From Peromyscus leucopus (taxonomy: Eukaryota; Chordata; Mammalia; Rodentia; Cricetidae), in contig NC_051064.1 of NCBI RefSeq assembly GCF_004664715.2, forward strand, positions 110,684,240 through 110,748,239: a DNA stretch of 64,000 bases, given 5' to 3'. Positions 34,138 to 45,960 of this stretch are shown here, in pieces. The translations under genes were made by a program, and so were the position numbers. Under the pieces are notes generated by a model, which was not told the origin of the DNA, searched no databases, and was given only the letters and a program-made list of their open reading frames with translations. Numbering within the stretch: the stretch's first letter is position 1; each line of letters starts with the position of its first letter.

Positions 34138-34819
34138 CAGGCGCGCACGCGCGCGCGCGCACACACACACACACACCACAACACACACACACACACCACA
34201 CACCACACACACCACACACACCACACACACCACACACCACACACACACACACACCACACACACAAACACACAACACACATACACAAGCAAACACACACAA
34301 CACACACACACACCATACACCACACACACAACACAACACACACAAACACACAACACACATACACAAGCACACACACATCACACACACACATCACTCACAC
34401 ACACACACACCACACACCACACACACACACACACACACCACACACACAAACACACAACACACATACACAAGCACACACACATCACACACACACATCACTC
34501 ACACACCACACACACACCACACACACACACACACACAGCACACACACCACACACCACACACACCACACACACACCACACACACAGCACACCACACACCAC
34601 ACATACACAAGCACACACACAACACACACACAACACACACACACACACCATACACCACACACACACACAACACACATACACAAGCACACACACATCACAC
34701 ACACCACTCACACACCACACACACACCACACACACATACACAACACAACACACACACATACACTACACACACACCACTCACATACCACACACACAACACA
34801 CACACACACACACACACAG
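34138..34819. repeat. Compound CG/CA array of about 680 bp
   Basis: The array starts with alternating gcgcgcacgcgcgcgcgc and continues as interrupted acacac/caccac/catcac units, with sub-blocks such as cacatacacaagcacac repeated about six times. Thr/His-rich ORFs of 240-346 codons on the plus strand and Cys/Val-rich ORFs on the minus strand are artefacts of this array. Confidence 0.97.
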
Positions 34820-36379
34820 CCGAGCCTGCACGCTGTGGGAGCACTGGTGAGAGAGTGTAAGAACGCTGGAGTGCCCCACAGGAAGTGAACTGCCACCCAC
34901 ACAGCGTGCGAGCAGCATCCCCTTCCCAGGAAATGTGGCTCCAAAGACGACAGCCTGGAACAACTTTTGAAAGACGCTGTAGGAATCGGAGCAGATGTGA
35001 AGAAAGCTACAAACGCAAGCAAGTGCATGAGGCTCCCAGAGTCCAGGGTGCTGGACACCAGGGCTCAGGAAGCGAGAGCGGGACAGAGCCGCAGGGAGGT
35101 CACCGCCAGGGACCAGGCGTTCTCTGGAGTTTTAGACTGAAGACAGAAGTGAGCCATGTTCGGATCAATGATAATTGTGCCTCGTGCACCGACCTGCCAG
35201 GTCAGAAGGCTCAGAACCCAGAGAGCAGGCTGGGGCTGGGGGTCATGTGGGGGACACCTGGAGCCACGGAGGTTTTGAAAGGGGGCGTCTGATCCATTTA
35301 GAAAGGCCGCCATGACCGGATGGAGAATGAGGCTGGTGGAGGTAGGGACAAGACCTCTGACTGGCCGTGCTGATTTGGAGGGCTACTGGCCCTGCCTTTA
35401 CATCACACACAGTCATTCGCCACCACGTTCTGTGCCCCGAAGGCTGATCCCTAGAGACAGCATGACCTTTATTCTCTGGCTTTCATTAGAAGGCTCAAGG
35501 TTAAATGTGGGGATATCTCCTCTAAGATAGATCCACGGCTGTACCTATATCAGTGCCACTAAGCACAGTGGATGCTAAGGGACCTCTTTGGATCTCAGAT
35601 GCTGCATACCATGTCCAGGACAGCCTTGGCTCATCCCAGGGGACGGATAAGGCCACTAGTTTTCAGTGAGCTCACATGTCAGGTTCAGTCTATGGTGCCA
35701 GCTGCCCTGTCCAGGAGTTTTTACAAAGGATCAGAGCCAGGGGAGAACATCTGGGAAGAAGGTTAGAGCAGACCCTAGGGCATTTCCCTCCGAGTGGAGG
35801 CATGGGTCCCTGAGGCTTTGGAGGCCAGCCCGGACTCTTCTGTGTTGAAAACCTACTCAGCTGGACACATGGTCCTGCACAGACGGACACCTGTCTGGAG
35901 TACCCAAGTGGCTGTGTGACCCAGATGGCCGGCTGGATGAGCTCCTCTTGCCTACCTACCCTGCTACAATGTAGCGTCCTAAGCCCCGTGACCATGTCCA
36001 GGGACTCCCTGGACGCCTGGCTTCTGGGGGGGCTCAGCATGAAGAGCCATGGCTAGAGCCTGGAGGTGACAGGGACAGCATCTCTTCAGCTCCCTTCCTG
36101 CAGGATCCTCCTCGCTGCTCGGTCCCTGCTGCCTCACGGCCACCTCCACACAACTGGCCTTCCAGGGCTCTTGACACTGTGCTGTCCTGTGAGTTTTCTC
36201 CTCCCTGCTAGGTCTTTTTATTAGTCCTTTGCCCATGTGGGCAGCTTACTGTACTCCACGGTTCCTGCTGGGACCCAGCATGATGTAAACAGAGGGCCAA
36301 AGTGCTTCCCAGTACATGGCCCCCGTGTGCATGGCTCTGTGGGCCCCTCCCCCGGAGCCTCGAGTCCCAGTGTGATGGA
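34820..36379. other. Intergenic, no gene recognised
   Basis: Unique sequence; I see no repeat or exon that I can defend. Confidence 0.6.
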
Positions 36380-36772
36380 ACACCCACTTCAATGATTTTG
36401 TCAGACTTTCATGGCAGACTAGAAAGAGACTGGCTGGCTGGCTTTGAAGAAACAGCTGCTATGATGAGGCCACCGGGCAAGGAAGGACCAGACAGTAGCC
36501 TTTAGGAGCTGGAAATGACTCCCAGCTGGCTGCCAGCAGGAAATCGGGACTTCCAGCTACAAGGAATAGACTTGGAAAAAGATGCCCATCCTCACTGAGA
36601 CAGCTGCTTCGCTGACATCTTGATTTTGGCTAAGACAAGACCCAGGACAATGAACCCAGGCCGACTTTCACTCAGTTCCTGATCATAAGAAGAGACCAAG
36701 ATAATAAAAGAGCCTTGGTTTAAGTAGCCGTGTGGGTAGTCATTTGTTAAGCAGCAATAGTGACTAATACAC
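36380..36772 (+). mobile_element. MLT1-like LTR fossil (ERVL-MaLR)
   Basis: The 3' half has the typical order: gctgccagcaggaaatcggg, a ccttgattttggc-like block (gacatcttgattttggctaa), ataataaaag, and gttaagcagcaatagtgact followed by aatac. It is highly diverged and no internal sequence remains. Confidence 0.65.
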
Positions 36773-37427
36773 TGGGTTTGATCTGCTCCTCCAAATCACA
36801 GCATCCACCGTGCAAACTGCTGAGTCGGCGCACTATCTGCTGCTGAGTCAGGACACCAGCTCCAGCATTTAAAATGGGACCGAAAGGCACAGGCCAGTTG
36901 TGGGCCTGCTCGGCCTGGACTCCCCTGGAGCCTGCTCCTGCTGCTTTTCAGTCTCTCCCAAGGAATTCCTTTCAGCCAGTTAACAGAAGAAAAAGCACTT
37001 GAAGACTGGTTTATAATGGGTTTATATGCGTTGCCAGAACCTGCCAAGAGGACCAGCACCCCACTCAGGGCCTGACTGAAAGACAATGAGGAGCTGCTCT
37101 CCCTCCCTGAGCAGGGCTTCACCTGATGGTCCACCTCAGTGGGAGGAGACTTGGTCAGGGGCTTCTGGGTGGACAGGAACTTGGAAAAAAAATGAGACTC
37201 GGAAGCTGGTGGCGAACAGGTAGGCATATGGATAGATCTCTCCATGGGGTCACAGTGCAAAAGATCCTCACGTCTCAAGTCCCCTTGTAGAGGAAACTAC
37301 TGGAAAGTGACTGGGTAAATAAGAACAACCATTCTGTTGGACATCAGTCAGCCCCTCCCTGCTAGTCCTCTCCACTTCTGATGGACCCATGAATACCCAC
37401 GACAGCAAGTGAGGGGCTCACTCTTCA

Positions 37428-37945
37428 CAGGTTGCTGTAACAAAATGCTGCACACACGCTGGATGTCTTAACCAGCCTGTCAGCTCATTCAAAGGCCTCT
37501 TGTCCCTTGGTGGCCTCTGTCTCACTGTGGGTTCTCACGATGCCTCTGTTTCTGTTTTTATTTTTTGAGACAGGGTCTCACTTTGTAGCTCTGGCTGTCC
37601 TGGATCTCACTCTGTAGCCCAGGCTGGCCTTGAACTCACAGAGATCCACCTGCCTCTGCCTCCTGAGTGCTGGGATTAAAGGTGTGTGCCACCACACCTG
37701 GTTCTCATGACCCCTTTGTGCATAATGGGGGACAAGGACAGGGGGAAGGAGAGGAGGAGGAGGAGGAAGAATGGAAGGAGAAGGTCCATTAATTCTACTA
37801 GATTCGGGCCTGCTCTTATGACCTCACACATACCCTTCACTACTTCCTCAGCCTCACCCTGACCCCAACTCCACGGATAGCCCCTGGGGGACCAGAGTTT
37901 TAGCACACGACCTTGGGGGACACAGGCATTCGGTCTAAATTTCCA
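37428..37945 (+). mobile_element. Old mammalian interspersed repeat interrupted by a B1
   Basis: The left end ttgctgtaacaaaatgctgc and right end gacacaggcattcggtct, with an internal gggcctgctcttatgacctc, match an old LTR/DNA-type repeat whose exact family I cannot name. A younger antisense B1 at 37545-37703 splits it. Confidence 0.6.
37545..37703 (-). repeat. B1 SINE, antisense
   Basis: It reads ttgagacagggtctcacttt, cttgaactcacagagatcc, ggtgtgtgccaccacacc. Confidence 0.93.
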
Positions 37946-38105
37946 AGCCTGAGACTTCCCACAGGCATGATGCCATGGGCTTGCTCTCACCAAAAGCTGA
38001 TCTGCCTGCTGCTGCCCCTGTACCAACCGCACAGGCCAACGCTGCCTGCCCATGGCTCCCAGGAAACCACGGTGCCAGCCAGGTGATTACACCGTGAGCT
38101 TTTCG

Positions 38106-38120
38106 TCACAAGGGGGCAGC
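38106..38120 (+). promoter_or_regulatory. CTCF-like motif
   Basis: tcacaagggggcagc fits the CTCF core CCANNAGRKGGCRS, with a single mismatch in its first base. It lies outside any recognised SINE. Occupancy cannot be judged from sequence. Confidence 0.5.
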
Positions 38121-38984
38121 AGTTAGCTCTCTTGGACTCTGGATAGAGATTCTCCTGGGCCTGAGACTTCTACCAATGTGGCCATCTGGAGCCCTACAGG
38201 ATACCTTGTCTATCATCAACTGGAAGGCCTCCGACCCAGGAACTCAATTAATAGTGAGCCAAGTGGGGTTGCACCTGGCAACAAGCCAAGGAGGAGAGTG
38301 GTGTGGCCTGCTGAAGATGATTCCAGCACTGGCTGGGAGACAGCTCCCTGAGCCGTAGGGGACTTACCCAGAAGAAAGGCATGTGCTCCAAACAAGGTCC
38401 GGCGTCGTGTGGCCCACACTATTTCCTCACAACCCAGCCACTAACTTACCTAATGTATAATTCCATGGCTCTCGGTGCCGCCACACAGTTGGGTAGCCTT
38501 CACCACGGCCCAGCCTTTCTTTTCCTAACAATCTACTTATGGATTCTGTTTTTGCTCTCGGCGGCGTGGCAGGTTTTGCTGGAACTCTGCCCGGATGCTC
38601 TAGCGCCGTCTTTGGAGATTCCCTGCATTTTCTGTTTTTGCTTCCCACGGTCCCATCTGAACACTCTTCAGACAGTGTCCCTTGGACGTCCAGAGCCTGC
38701 TGGGTCACCGGCCCAGCAGGTGCAGAATTTCCTCTGTTCATGAGCGACACAGAGAGTTTTTTCGAGTGGGCTTCCCCTCGGGGCCGCCTTGGCTTGGGCA
38801 GAGGCCAAGACCTCCTTGACTGCTTGCCCTTCCTGGCCTTGCATCCCCAGCTCCCTGCCCTGCCCCCACCCCGATCATATCTTTCACATATCACTTGTAC
38901 ACGAAACCTCACCTTGGGGTTGCTTTTGAGGACCAACCTAAGGCGATAACCTTGGGTTCGGTAGATATGGTTAGAAAGAAAATG

Positions 38985-39156
38985 GGTCAGGAGAGATGGC
39001 TCAGTGGTTAAGAGCACTGACTGCTCTTCCAGAGGACCCGGGTTCAATTCCTAGCACCCACATGGTAGCTCACAACCTTCTGTAATGCCAATTTCAGGGG
39101 ACCCGACACCCATGGCAAAAACACCAATGCATATTAAAATAAATAAATTAAAAAAA
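38985..39156 (+). repeat. B2 SINE with target-site duplication
   Basis: It reads ggtcaggagagatggctcag, then cgggttcaattcctagcacc. The flanking copies agaaagaaaatgg / agaaataaaatgg (38973-38985 and 39157-39169) show the insertion site. Confidence 0.94.
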
Positions 39157-39165
39157 AGAAATAAA

Positions 39166-39478
39166 ATGGCCCCCATAGGGAGTCACACTACTGGAAGGTG
39201 TGGCCTCGTTGGAGGAAGTGTGTCACCGTGGGGGTGGGCTTTCAGGTAGCCCATGCTCAAGCTACAGCCAGCATCACAGTTGCATCTGCTACCTTAGGAT
39301 CAAGGCGTAGACCTCTCAGCTCCTTCTCCAGCACCCTGTCTGCCTGCATGCTGCCATGATGATAATGGACTCTGAACTGTGAACCAGCCCCAATTAAGTG
39401 TTCTTCTTTACAAGAGTTGCTGTGGTCACGGTGTCTCTTCCCAGCGACAGAAACCCTGGCTAAGGCAGTAGGCTTGGA
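39166..39478 (+). repeat. Dispersed rodent repeat, family not named
   Basis: Blocks ggaaggtgtggcctcgttgg, cagctccttctccagcacc and cagaaaccctggctaaggc are text I recall from a common muroid repeat, probably LTR-derived. I do not assign the family by eye. Confidence 0.6.
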
Positions 39479-40154
39479 GGTCTCGGTCCTCAAGGGCTTT
39501 CGTGGAAGAACAGCTGCGATTCCACTCAGTTAGGCTACATTCTGACTGAGCCCAGCTCCTCGGGCTGTTTCCCTGATGGACAAGGAGTAGCCACAGGGCC
39601 TAGATGAATGAGCCTGGTCACCAGGGAACAACTGGGCTCAGCTAAACACGAGGGAAAGAAGAACTCTTCACGCAGCAGGGCCCTGTGAGGTCACATAATA
39701 GTACTCAGTGAGAACCGCGGCGAGCAGCAATGATGGATGGAGCAGCCTCAGGCCTGGCAAGAAGAAGAATCCAGCCACCTGTGAGTGCAGAACTATCCCA
39801 GCTGAGGGGCTTGGAGACTTCGAGAAGAAGGAAGTCATAGTTACTGACCCCCTCCTGTTCGTCCGCTACAGACATGGCGATTACATGTAGCCAGTATGTC
39901 TGCTCCACAGGTGGACTGGCCTCTCCCCAACCCCTGACATCTGACTCAGGTTCTAGACCAGGCTCTGAGTGGGTAAGTGATTGAAGTGATATCACCCTAA
40001 AATGAGATCATGCGCATGGGCTTTGTGGTCTGTTCCTTAACACTTTGGAGATGCCTGGATGTCTTTCAGACATGCAGTTAGAGAGGCTGGGCTGACCAAA
40101 GCAACAAAGGGGGCAGTCCAGGCTAGCCCCCTGTGCTGGGTGTGGCAGGGTCTG

Positions 40155-40494
40155 GTTTCCTCCCGATTGCTGTGATGAAACACCCTGACCAGAAGCAACC
40201 TGGGAGGAAAGGGCTTGTCTGACTTACATTTCCAGGTCAGAACCCATCACTGAGGGCCGGAACTCAAGCAAGAGCTGAAGTGGAAACCATGGAGGGTCCA
40301 GCTTACTGGCTCATTCACAGGCTCATTTCTTATACAGCCCAGACCCGCTGGCACTGTCCACAGTGGGCTGGGCCCTCCTACATCAATCAGCGAGCGAGAA
40401 AATGCCCCACAGACATGCCCGGAGGCCGTTCTTTCACTGAGCCTCCCCCCCTCCCACTTGGCTCTACATCGTGTTGACAGCTGACGCTGTCTTA
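40155..40494 (+). repeat. Dispersed rodent repeat, copy 1 of an adjacent pair
   Basis: It starts gattgctgtgatgaaacacc and ends tctacatcgtgttgacag. It shares order and text with the next copy, but is more diverged and lacks part of the middle. Confidence 0.7.
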
Positions 40495-40862
40495 CCATTG
40501 CTGTGATGAAACACCATGATCAAAGGCAAGTTGGGGAGGACAGGGTTTATTTGACTCACACTTCCACATCATAGCCCATCACTGAAGGACTCAGTGCAGG
40601 CCCGGCACTCAAGCAGGGCTGGAACCTGGAGGCAGGAGCTGATGCAGAGGCCATGGAGGGGTGCTCAGCCTGCTCTCTTATAGAACCCTGGACCACCTGC
40701 TCAGGGAGGGCACCACCCACCATGGGCTGGGCTCTCCCCCATCAATCACTTACTAAGAAAATGCCCTACAGCTAGATCTTACAGAGGCATTTCCCCAATT
40801 TTGGGTCCCTCCTTTCATATGACTCTAGCTTGTATCAAATTGACATAAAACTAGCCAGGGCA
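40495..40862 (+). repeat. Dispersed rodent repeat, copy 2 of an adjacent pair
   Basis: It starts cattgctgtgatgaaacacc after a short lead and ends gacataaaactagccagg. The two copies abut head to tail. Confidence 0.72.
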
Positions 40863-41026
40863 CTAAGACAAGAAATAAGACCATGGATCCAAATGAGCTA
40901 GCTGCCCAGAGAAAGAGCATCAGCTCGAAGCAGGGTCTAGAAACCAATGCGATGCCCACACCCAAGGGAAGGCAGACCAGGCACAAGGCCGAAATCACTA
41001 AGGGCCATGTCAGCTGAGGCCTAGAC

Positions 41027-41260
41027 CAGTGGTTCTCAACCTTCCTAATGCTGCGAGCCTTTAATACAGTTCCTCATGTTGTGGTGACCCCCAACCATAA
41101 CATTATTTTCATTGCTACTTCGTAACTGTAATTTTGCTTCTGTTATGAATTGTAATGCAAATATCTGTATTTTCCAATAGTCTTAGGTGACCCTGTGAAA
41201 GGGTCATTCGACCTCCCCTCCCCCACAAACAGAGTTGCAACCCACAGATTAAGAACCCCA
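41027..41260 (+). mobile_element. URR1-type hAT DNA transposon, second copy
   Basis: The left TIR cagtggttctcaacct is intact. The right end (cacagattaagaacccc) is eroded. The body matches the copy at 11802-12008, with an extra 25-30 bp near its right end. Confidence 0.85.
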
Positions 41261-41263
41261 TGC

Positions 41264-41513
41264 ATGAGCAGGCTTTTTGGAGCCCACTACCTATGGTGGG
41301 GCACCTCACACAGCCTTGAGGCAGGGGAAGGGGCTTAGACCTGCCTCTACTGAGTGTACCAGGCTCTGCTGACTCCCCATGGGAGGCCTTGCCTTCTTGT
41401 AGGAGGGAATGGGGGGTGGGTTAGGGGAGGGGAGGTTGGATGGGAGGAAGGAAGGGGGGAATCTGTGATTGGTATGTAAAATGAATTAAAAAATTCTTAA
41501 AAAAAAAAAAAAA
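41264..41513 (+). mobile_element. L1 3' UTR, 5'-truncated rodent L1
   Basis: It contains ggagcccactacctatggtg, ctgctgactccccatggga, a G-rich tract and the end gtgattggtatgtaaaatg with an A-rich tail. This is the 3' end of a rodent L1 (Lx-like), with no ORF2. Confidence 0.85.
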
Positions 41514-41515
41514 GA

Positions 41516-41690
41516 GCTGGGCGGCAGTGGTGGCACACGCCTTTAATCCCAGCACTCGGGAGGCAGAGGCAGGCGGATCTCTGTGAGTTCGAGGCCAGCC
41601 TGGGCTACCAAGTGAGTTCCAGGAAAAGCGCAAAGCTACACAAGAGAAACCCTGTCTCAAAAAAACAAAAAAAAACAAACAAAAAAAAAA
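41516..41690 (+). repeat. B1 SINE (first of a head-to-tail pair)
   Basis: It reads gctgggcggcagtggtggca through agagaaaccctgtctcaaa, with the cricetid-type accaagtgagttccagg segment. Confidence 0.94.
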
Positions 41691-41694
41691 AGAG

Positions 41695-41885
41695 CTGGGC
41701 GGCAGTGGTGACACACGCCTTTAATCCCAGCACTCAGGAGGCAGAGCCAGGCAGATCTAGGTGAGTTCGAGGCCAGCCTGGTCTACAGAGCGAGATCCAG
41801 GACAAGAACCAAAACTACACAGAGAAACCGTGTCTCGGAAAAAAAAATAAAAAATAAAAACCCAACCAACCAAACAAAAAAACCC
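41695..41885 (+). repeat. B1 SINE (second of a head-to-tail pair)
   Basis: It reads gctgggcggcagtggtgaca through agagaaaccgtgtctcgg. It starts directly after the A-rich tail of the first copy, and its 3' half is of a different subtype (gtctacagagcgagatccag). Confidence 0.93.
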
Positions 41886-42195
41886 AACAAAAAACACCAC
41901 TGGCCTAGATAAATGTGTACAAAGGAACACAGGACACAGAACGATGTCATTGGTAACCGCAAAGTGTAGGTTAGCTGTAGCCCTTACCTGTCAGGAGCCC
42001 AAGAGGAGGCAGAAACAATGGCGTCTTGGGGAGATGTTCAAGGTACAGCAGGGAGATTGAGGCTGGCTCCATCCAGTGAAGAGGCCAGGGGAAGAGGCCA
42101 GCAAATGGGGATGGCAATCTGGAGGTAAGGTGCTGTAAGAGCAAGGTCTGGAGACTTGGGGGAAATGCTAGTACAGCGGGGGGCCAAGGGACATA

Positions 42196-42588
42196 CAACA
42201 CCTGCGGTGCTCATGGACGGGACATAGAACACTGTCGTGGTCAGCTGGACAGGGTATAGAACACCTGCAGTGCTGAGCTGGATGGGACATAGAACACCTG
42301 CAGTGCTCAGCTGGACAGGGTATAGAACACCTGCGGTGCTCAGCTGGACGGGACATAGAACACCTGCGGTGCTCATGGACGGGACATAGAACACCTGTAG
42401 TGCTCAGCTGGATGGGACATAGAACACCTGCAGTGCTCAGCTGGATGGGACATAGAACACCTGCAGTGCTCTGCTGGACAGGGCATAGAACACTGTGGTG
42501 GTCAGCTGGACGGGGCATAGAACACCTGCAGTGCTCAGCTGGATGGGACATAGAACACTGTGGTGGTCAGCTGGACAGGGTTAAGAGG
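42196..42588. repeat. 33-bp minisatellite, about 12 units
   Basis: Units of the form gtgctcagctggacgggaca + tagaacacctgca repeat with substitutions and two length variants (31 and 33 bp). Variant suffixes (cacctgca, cacctgcg, cactgtgg) recur in a non-random order. Confidence 0.95.
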
Positions 42589-42689
42589 CTTTGCAGGCCA
42601 GCATGGGAGTAGAGAGAGGGGAACAGTTTTGTGTGGGGGATAGCTCAGCCGTAGGTAATAGGAAGCTGGTGCGGGTGAGAAACATCCAT

Positions 42690-42750
42690 CTTGTCTTAAG
42701 AGCCCAGCACAAGGCCTGACACATTGTAGACGCCCAATAAATGTACTGAC
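42690..42750 (+). repeat. MIR-like SINE 3' end
   Basis: It contains agcccagcacaaggcctgac followed by gcccaataaatgt, the MIR 3' ending. Confidence 0.6.
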
Positions 42751-43225
42751 GCTGTAGATGGAGCATAGGCCCTGTCTGATGTTGCAGATGGTGGCTGACA
42801 TCACTCCATGACTGATGTGAATATGCCATGGTAGTAAAAAATTCACTCCAAATTGGAAAAAAAAAAAAAAAAAAAAAACTGTCTAAGAGCCAGATGTAGA
42901 AAAACACTGACTTAATTGGTGGCTGACAACTGGAGAGGCAAGTTTCAAAGCCAGGTACACTTCACACATCAGAATGAGGTGCGATGATCTCTTTTCCTCG
43001 AGGCCAGCTGTTCCAGGAAGTGCTGGACAACACTGGGAGACAAGTCAGTGCTTGCCGGGGAACCAGACTGTACCTGGAAATGATGGCCTGTGAATGTGGA
43101 AAACAGCCAGGTCCACACTGAGTGTCCCGTGGAAGGATTCGCTACCAAGACGAAGAGAAAGAGAAAACAGATAGAAGGGAGGAATGAATGAACGGAGAGA
43201 TGGAGAAGGGGAAAGGAGAGAGGAA

Positions 43226-43238
43226 AAGAGAAAAGAAG

Positions 43239-43295
<57 letters not shown>

Positions 43296-43300
43296 AAGAA
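43226..43300. repeat. (GAAA)n microsatellite
   Basis: About 15 aaag units with a gagaga interruption. Confidence 0.96.
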
Positions 43301-44468
43301 AGAACCAGCAAACAGATTTTCTGATTCTCATTTTTAAAAGAAAAAGATGAAGAAAAAACACCACCCAGCAGCTAATTGTTCGCAGGCCAGAGCCTGCACT
43401 AGCTCAAATGCAAAAGCTGACATGATAAAATGTTAGCATCCTGTGATCTGCTGTTAATAAAATGTAGCCCAAAGGCACAGAAGAGCTTTCCATCTGCTAG
43501 CACGATGCTGCACAGCTTGGGGAAGCCTCTGCAGGCCACCTACCCCATGGCTGGCTCCAAAGCACAGCCTTGGAACCGGGTGCTGGGCCCGGCGAGGCGT
43601 GGGAAGGGAGTGGGAAATCCCAAGACAGAAAGCTGGGCCTGGGGCTTGCCAGGTTCCCTCTGTAGACCAGGCTGGCTGGCTACCCACCGCTGGACAAGGG
43701 TTGCTGGAGGCCACGGGGTCAGCACAGTGGCCCTCTCAGGAGACACCTTTAAGAAATTAAATTATCAGCAAAATCAAAAGATTAGAAAGGAGTAGGAGAC
43801 TGGTTACATACACTAAGAAACTTCTTTTCAATAAAATACCACACGGATGGTAAGGATGAAGAAACTATGCAGCTCCCTAAGCTCCGATACAGACGGTGAC
43901 GGCTGGCATCCAGGAGAGAATGAAAGCCTCTGCAGACAGAATCGTGTCTTGATCGTCACCCACTTCTACCTGTAAGTCACTGCTTCCTTCAGTGATGCAA
44001 GGAGGTCAGAAGTCCAATTTGAACAAAGTGTGATCTGGTCATGGATAGAAATCATAGATATTCTCAGATCACCTTACACTGTTGCGGATATCTAAGAGAC
44101 CAGGGGCAGCTGTACTTTGAAGCTATTAATAGCTAGCCACTGCTAAGTCTTGTTACTTGGTGGGTTAGTCCAGAAGTACATGTAGGTACGTCTCTATTTT
44201 GACAGGTGTGCGAAACGTCACTGGTTTCCTCTGTAACGTCGTGGGTGATTTTCAGAGGGCCTTTGCTAATGGCCTCCCCAACCGACGAAGGTCCATGATA
44301 CAGAAACACAGCCACATGCCAAGTCAGTGTCAATCATCTGCTGCTGTGCATAGTTAAGAAACGGATCCCAGGGGGGCATATGCCTGCAACCCCAGACTGT
44401 GGAGGTGGAGGCAGGAGAACCAGGAGTCAGTCCAAGGCCATCTTTGGTTGCGTGAGACCCTGTCTCAA

Positions 44469-44554
<86 letters not shown>

Positions 44555-45035
44555 GTAGAGAGTGAATATCAATATATATGCCTGGAGCAGAACACAGAAT
44601 CCCACACAGACCCTCAGAAATATACTCGGCTTTCTACAAAGGTGTAACATGCCATGGAAGAAACTAGAGCTATTAGACACCCATTACGCCAAACTGAACC
44701 TTTTCCTTCAGCTCAGTGAGCTCAGACATGAAGTGTGAAGCTGCCGGTGAGCAAACTGGGCAGAGCACACCAGTATGGGCGTGGTAGTGCTCCACAATAC
44801 CGCGGGCGGAAAGCTGTATCATCTCTCACAACTGCCGTGACCCTGCAATTATCTTCACGCTAAAGTTTACAGAAAAGGCTTGTGTATGTTCAAACCATGC
44901 CTGGGACGAGACAGGAGATGTGGTAGCCCTCTCCAGCTCCAGGGGGCTGCGCTACTCAGCTGCCATCCAGAGCCTGGCTGTCGACGGGCAATGATCAGTG
45001 TGGATTTTACATAGAAATAAAATAATTTTAAAAAG
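43301..45035. other. Intergenic, no gene recognised
   Basis: This is unique sequence with a degenerate B1-like stretch at 44363-44472 and a TG/AG microsatellite at 44473-44552. No coding or RNA gene is supported. Confidence 0.6.
44473..44552. repeat. (TG)n(AG)n compound microsatellite
   Basis: About 22 TG units followed by about 16 AG units. It lies at the tail of a degenerate B1-like sequence. Confidence 0.97.
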
Positions 45036-45203
45036 GCCGGTCGGCCGGCACACACCTTTAATCCCAGCACTCAGGAGGCAGAGCCAGGTGGATCTCTGTG
45101 AGTTCAAGGCCAGCCTGGTCTACAGAGCGAGATCCAGGACAGGCACCAAAACTACACAGAGAAATCCTGTCTTGAAAAACCAAAAATAAATAATAAATAA
45201 ATA
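45036..45203 (+). repeat. B1 SINE
   Basis: It reads gccggtcggccggcacacac, a variant head, through gagaaatcctgtcttgaaaa. Confidence 0.92.
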
Positions 45204-45210
45204 AATTCCA

Positions 45211-45445
45211 AGTTCAGGTTGGAAGGATAGTTTGGCAGTTAAGAGTACTTGCTGCTCTGGCAGAGCACCCAAGTTGGTTCCCAGCCCCCACACAGATGCC
45301 TCACAGCAACCTATAACTCCGATTCCAAGGGATTCAGCACCCTCTGGCTTCAGTGAACACTTGCATGCACGTGGTGCACATAAACTCGGTAGACACACAC
45401 ACAGAACCACGGATGAAGATAAATAAATAAACCTTAAGAAAAACA
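45211..45445 (+). repeat. B2/B3-type SINE, older copy
   Basis: It contains gttggaaggatagtttggca, then ttaagagtacttgctgctct and a tail near aaataaataaaccttaag. Confidence 0.75.
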
Positions 45446-45588
45446 TCTTCCAAACTCATTTCACTTTGAAAAATGAACAAACAAACATGACTTTTTAAAA
45501 CAAATGAATATTAATAATTTGAAGTAGATGAGAAAAATTTCAATCTTAATGCTGTTAGTTCAAATGTAACCTAAGAAACAGTTTTGTG

Positions 45589-45720
45589 TCTGTCCATCTG
45601 TCTGTCTGTCTGTCTGTTTTTGAGACAGCATTTCACTATGTAGGCCAGTTTTAGTTCACACTCAAAATCCTCCTGCTTCAGCTCCTCAGTACTGGGATTA
45701 CAGACATGCACTATTACACT
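45589..45720 (-). repeat. (TCTG)n plus degenerate antisense B1
   Basis: A tctg run is followed by tttgagacagcatttcacta and tactgggattacagacatg. Confidence 0.8.
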
Positions 45721-45782
45721 TTGCTGTAGAAAACAGTTTTGCTTTTCACTGGAATAATGTGTCCCGTGATCATTTCTCCCGG

Positions 45783-45960
45783 CTCTCCGGGCTGTTGTTG
45801 TTACTGCAACCGTATCTGATATCAGTTGCGTGTACACGAGCCACGAACCACCTTTAGGGGTCTGTTCTCCCCCTGTACCACGGTGACTGCACAGATCTCA
45901 CCCAGGCCTGCGGGTTTGTGTGGTAGAGGCTCTTGTCCACTAAGCCATCTTGCCAGCCCT
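45783..45960 (-). repeat. B3-like SINE, antisense
   Basis: Its right end, ctaagccatcttgccagccc, is the reverse of a B2/B3 head. The rest is diverged. Confidence 0.65.

Noticed and set aside
33848..34888. ORFs of 346, 264 and 241 codons rich in Thr and His on the plus strand (and Cys/Val-rich ORFs on the minus strand)
   Set aside because: They translate the CA-rich array, which lacks stop codons in several frames. No gene structure or domain is present.
38427..39047. 206-codon minus-strand ORF
   Set aside because: It is partly translated from a B2 SINE and the rest is unrecognised; no gene support.
42168..42551. 127-codon minus-strand ORF made of repeated SHPAEHCRCSM-like units
   Set aside because: It is a translation of the 33-bp minisatellite; the 33-bp period alone keeps the frame open.
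42196..42588. Regularly spaced repeats that superficially resemble a CRISPR array
   Set aside because: Units are directly tandem with no unique spacers, in a mammalian genome. It is a minisatellite.
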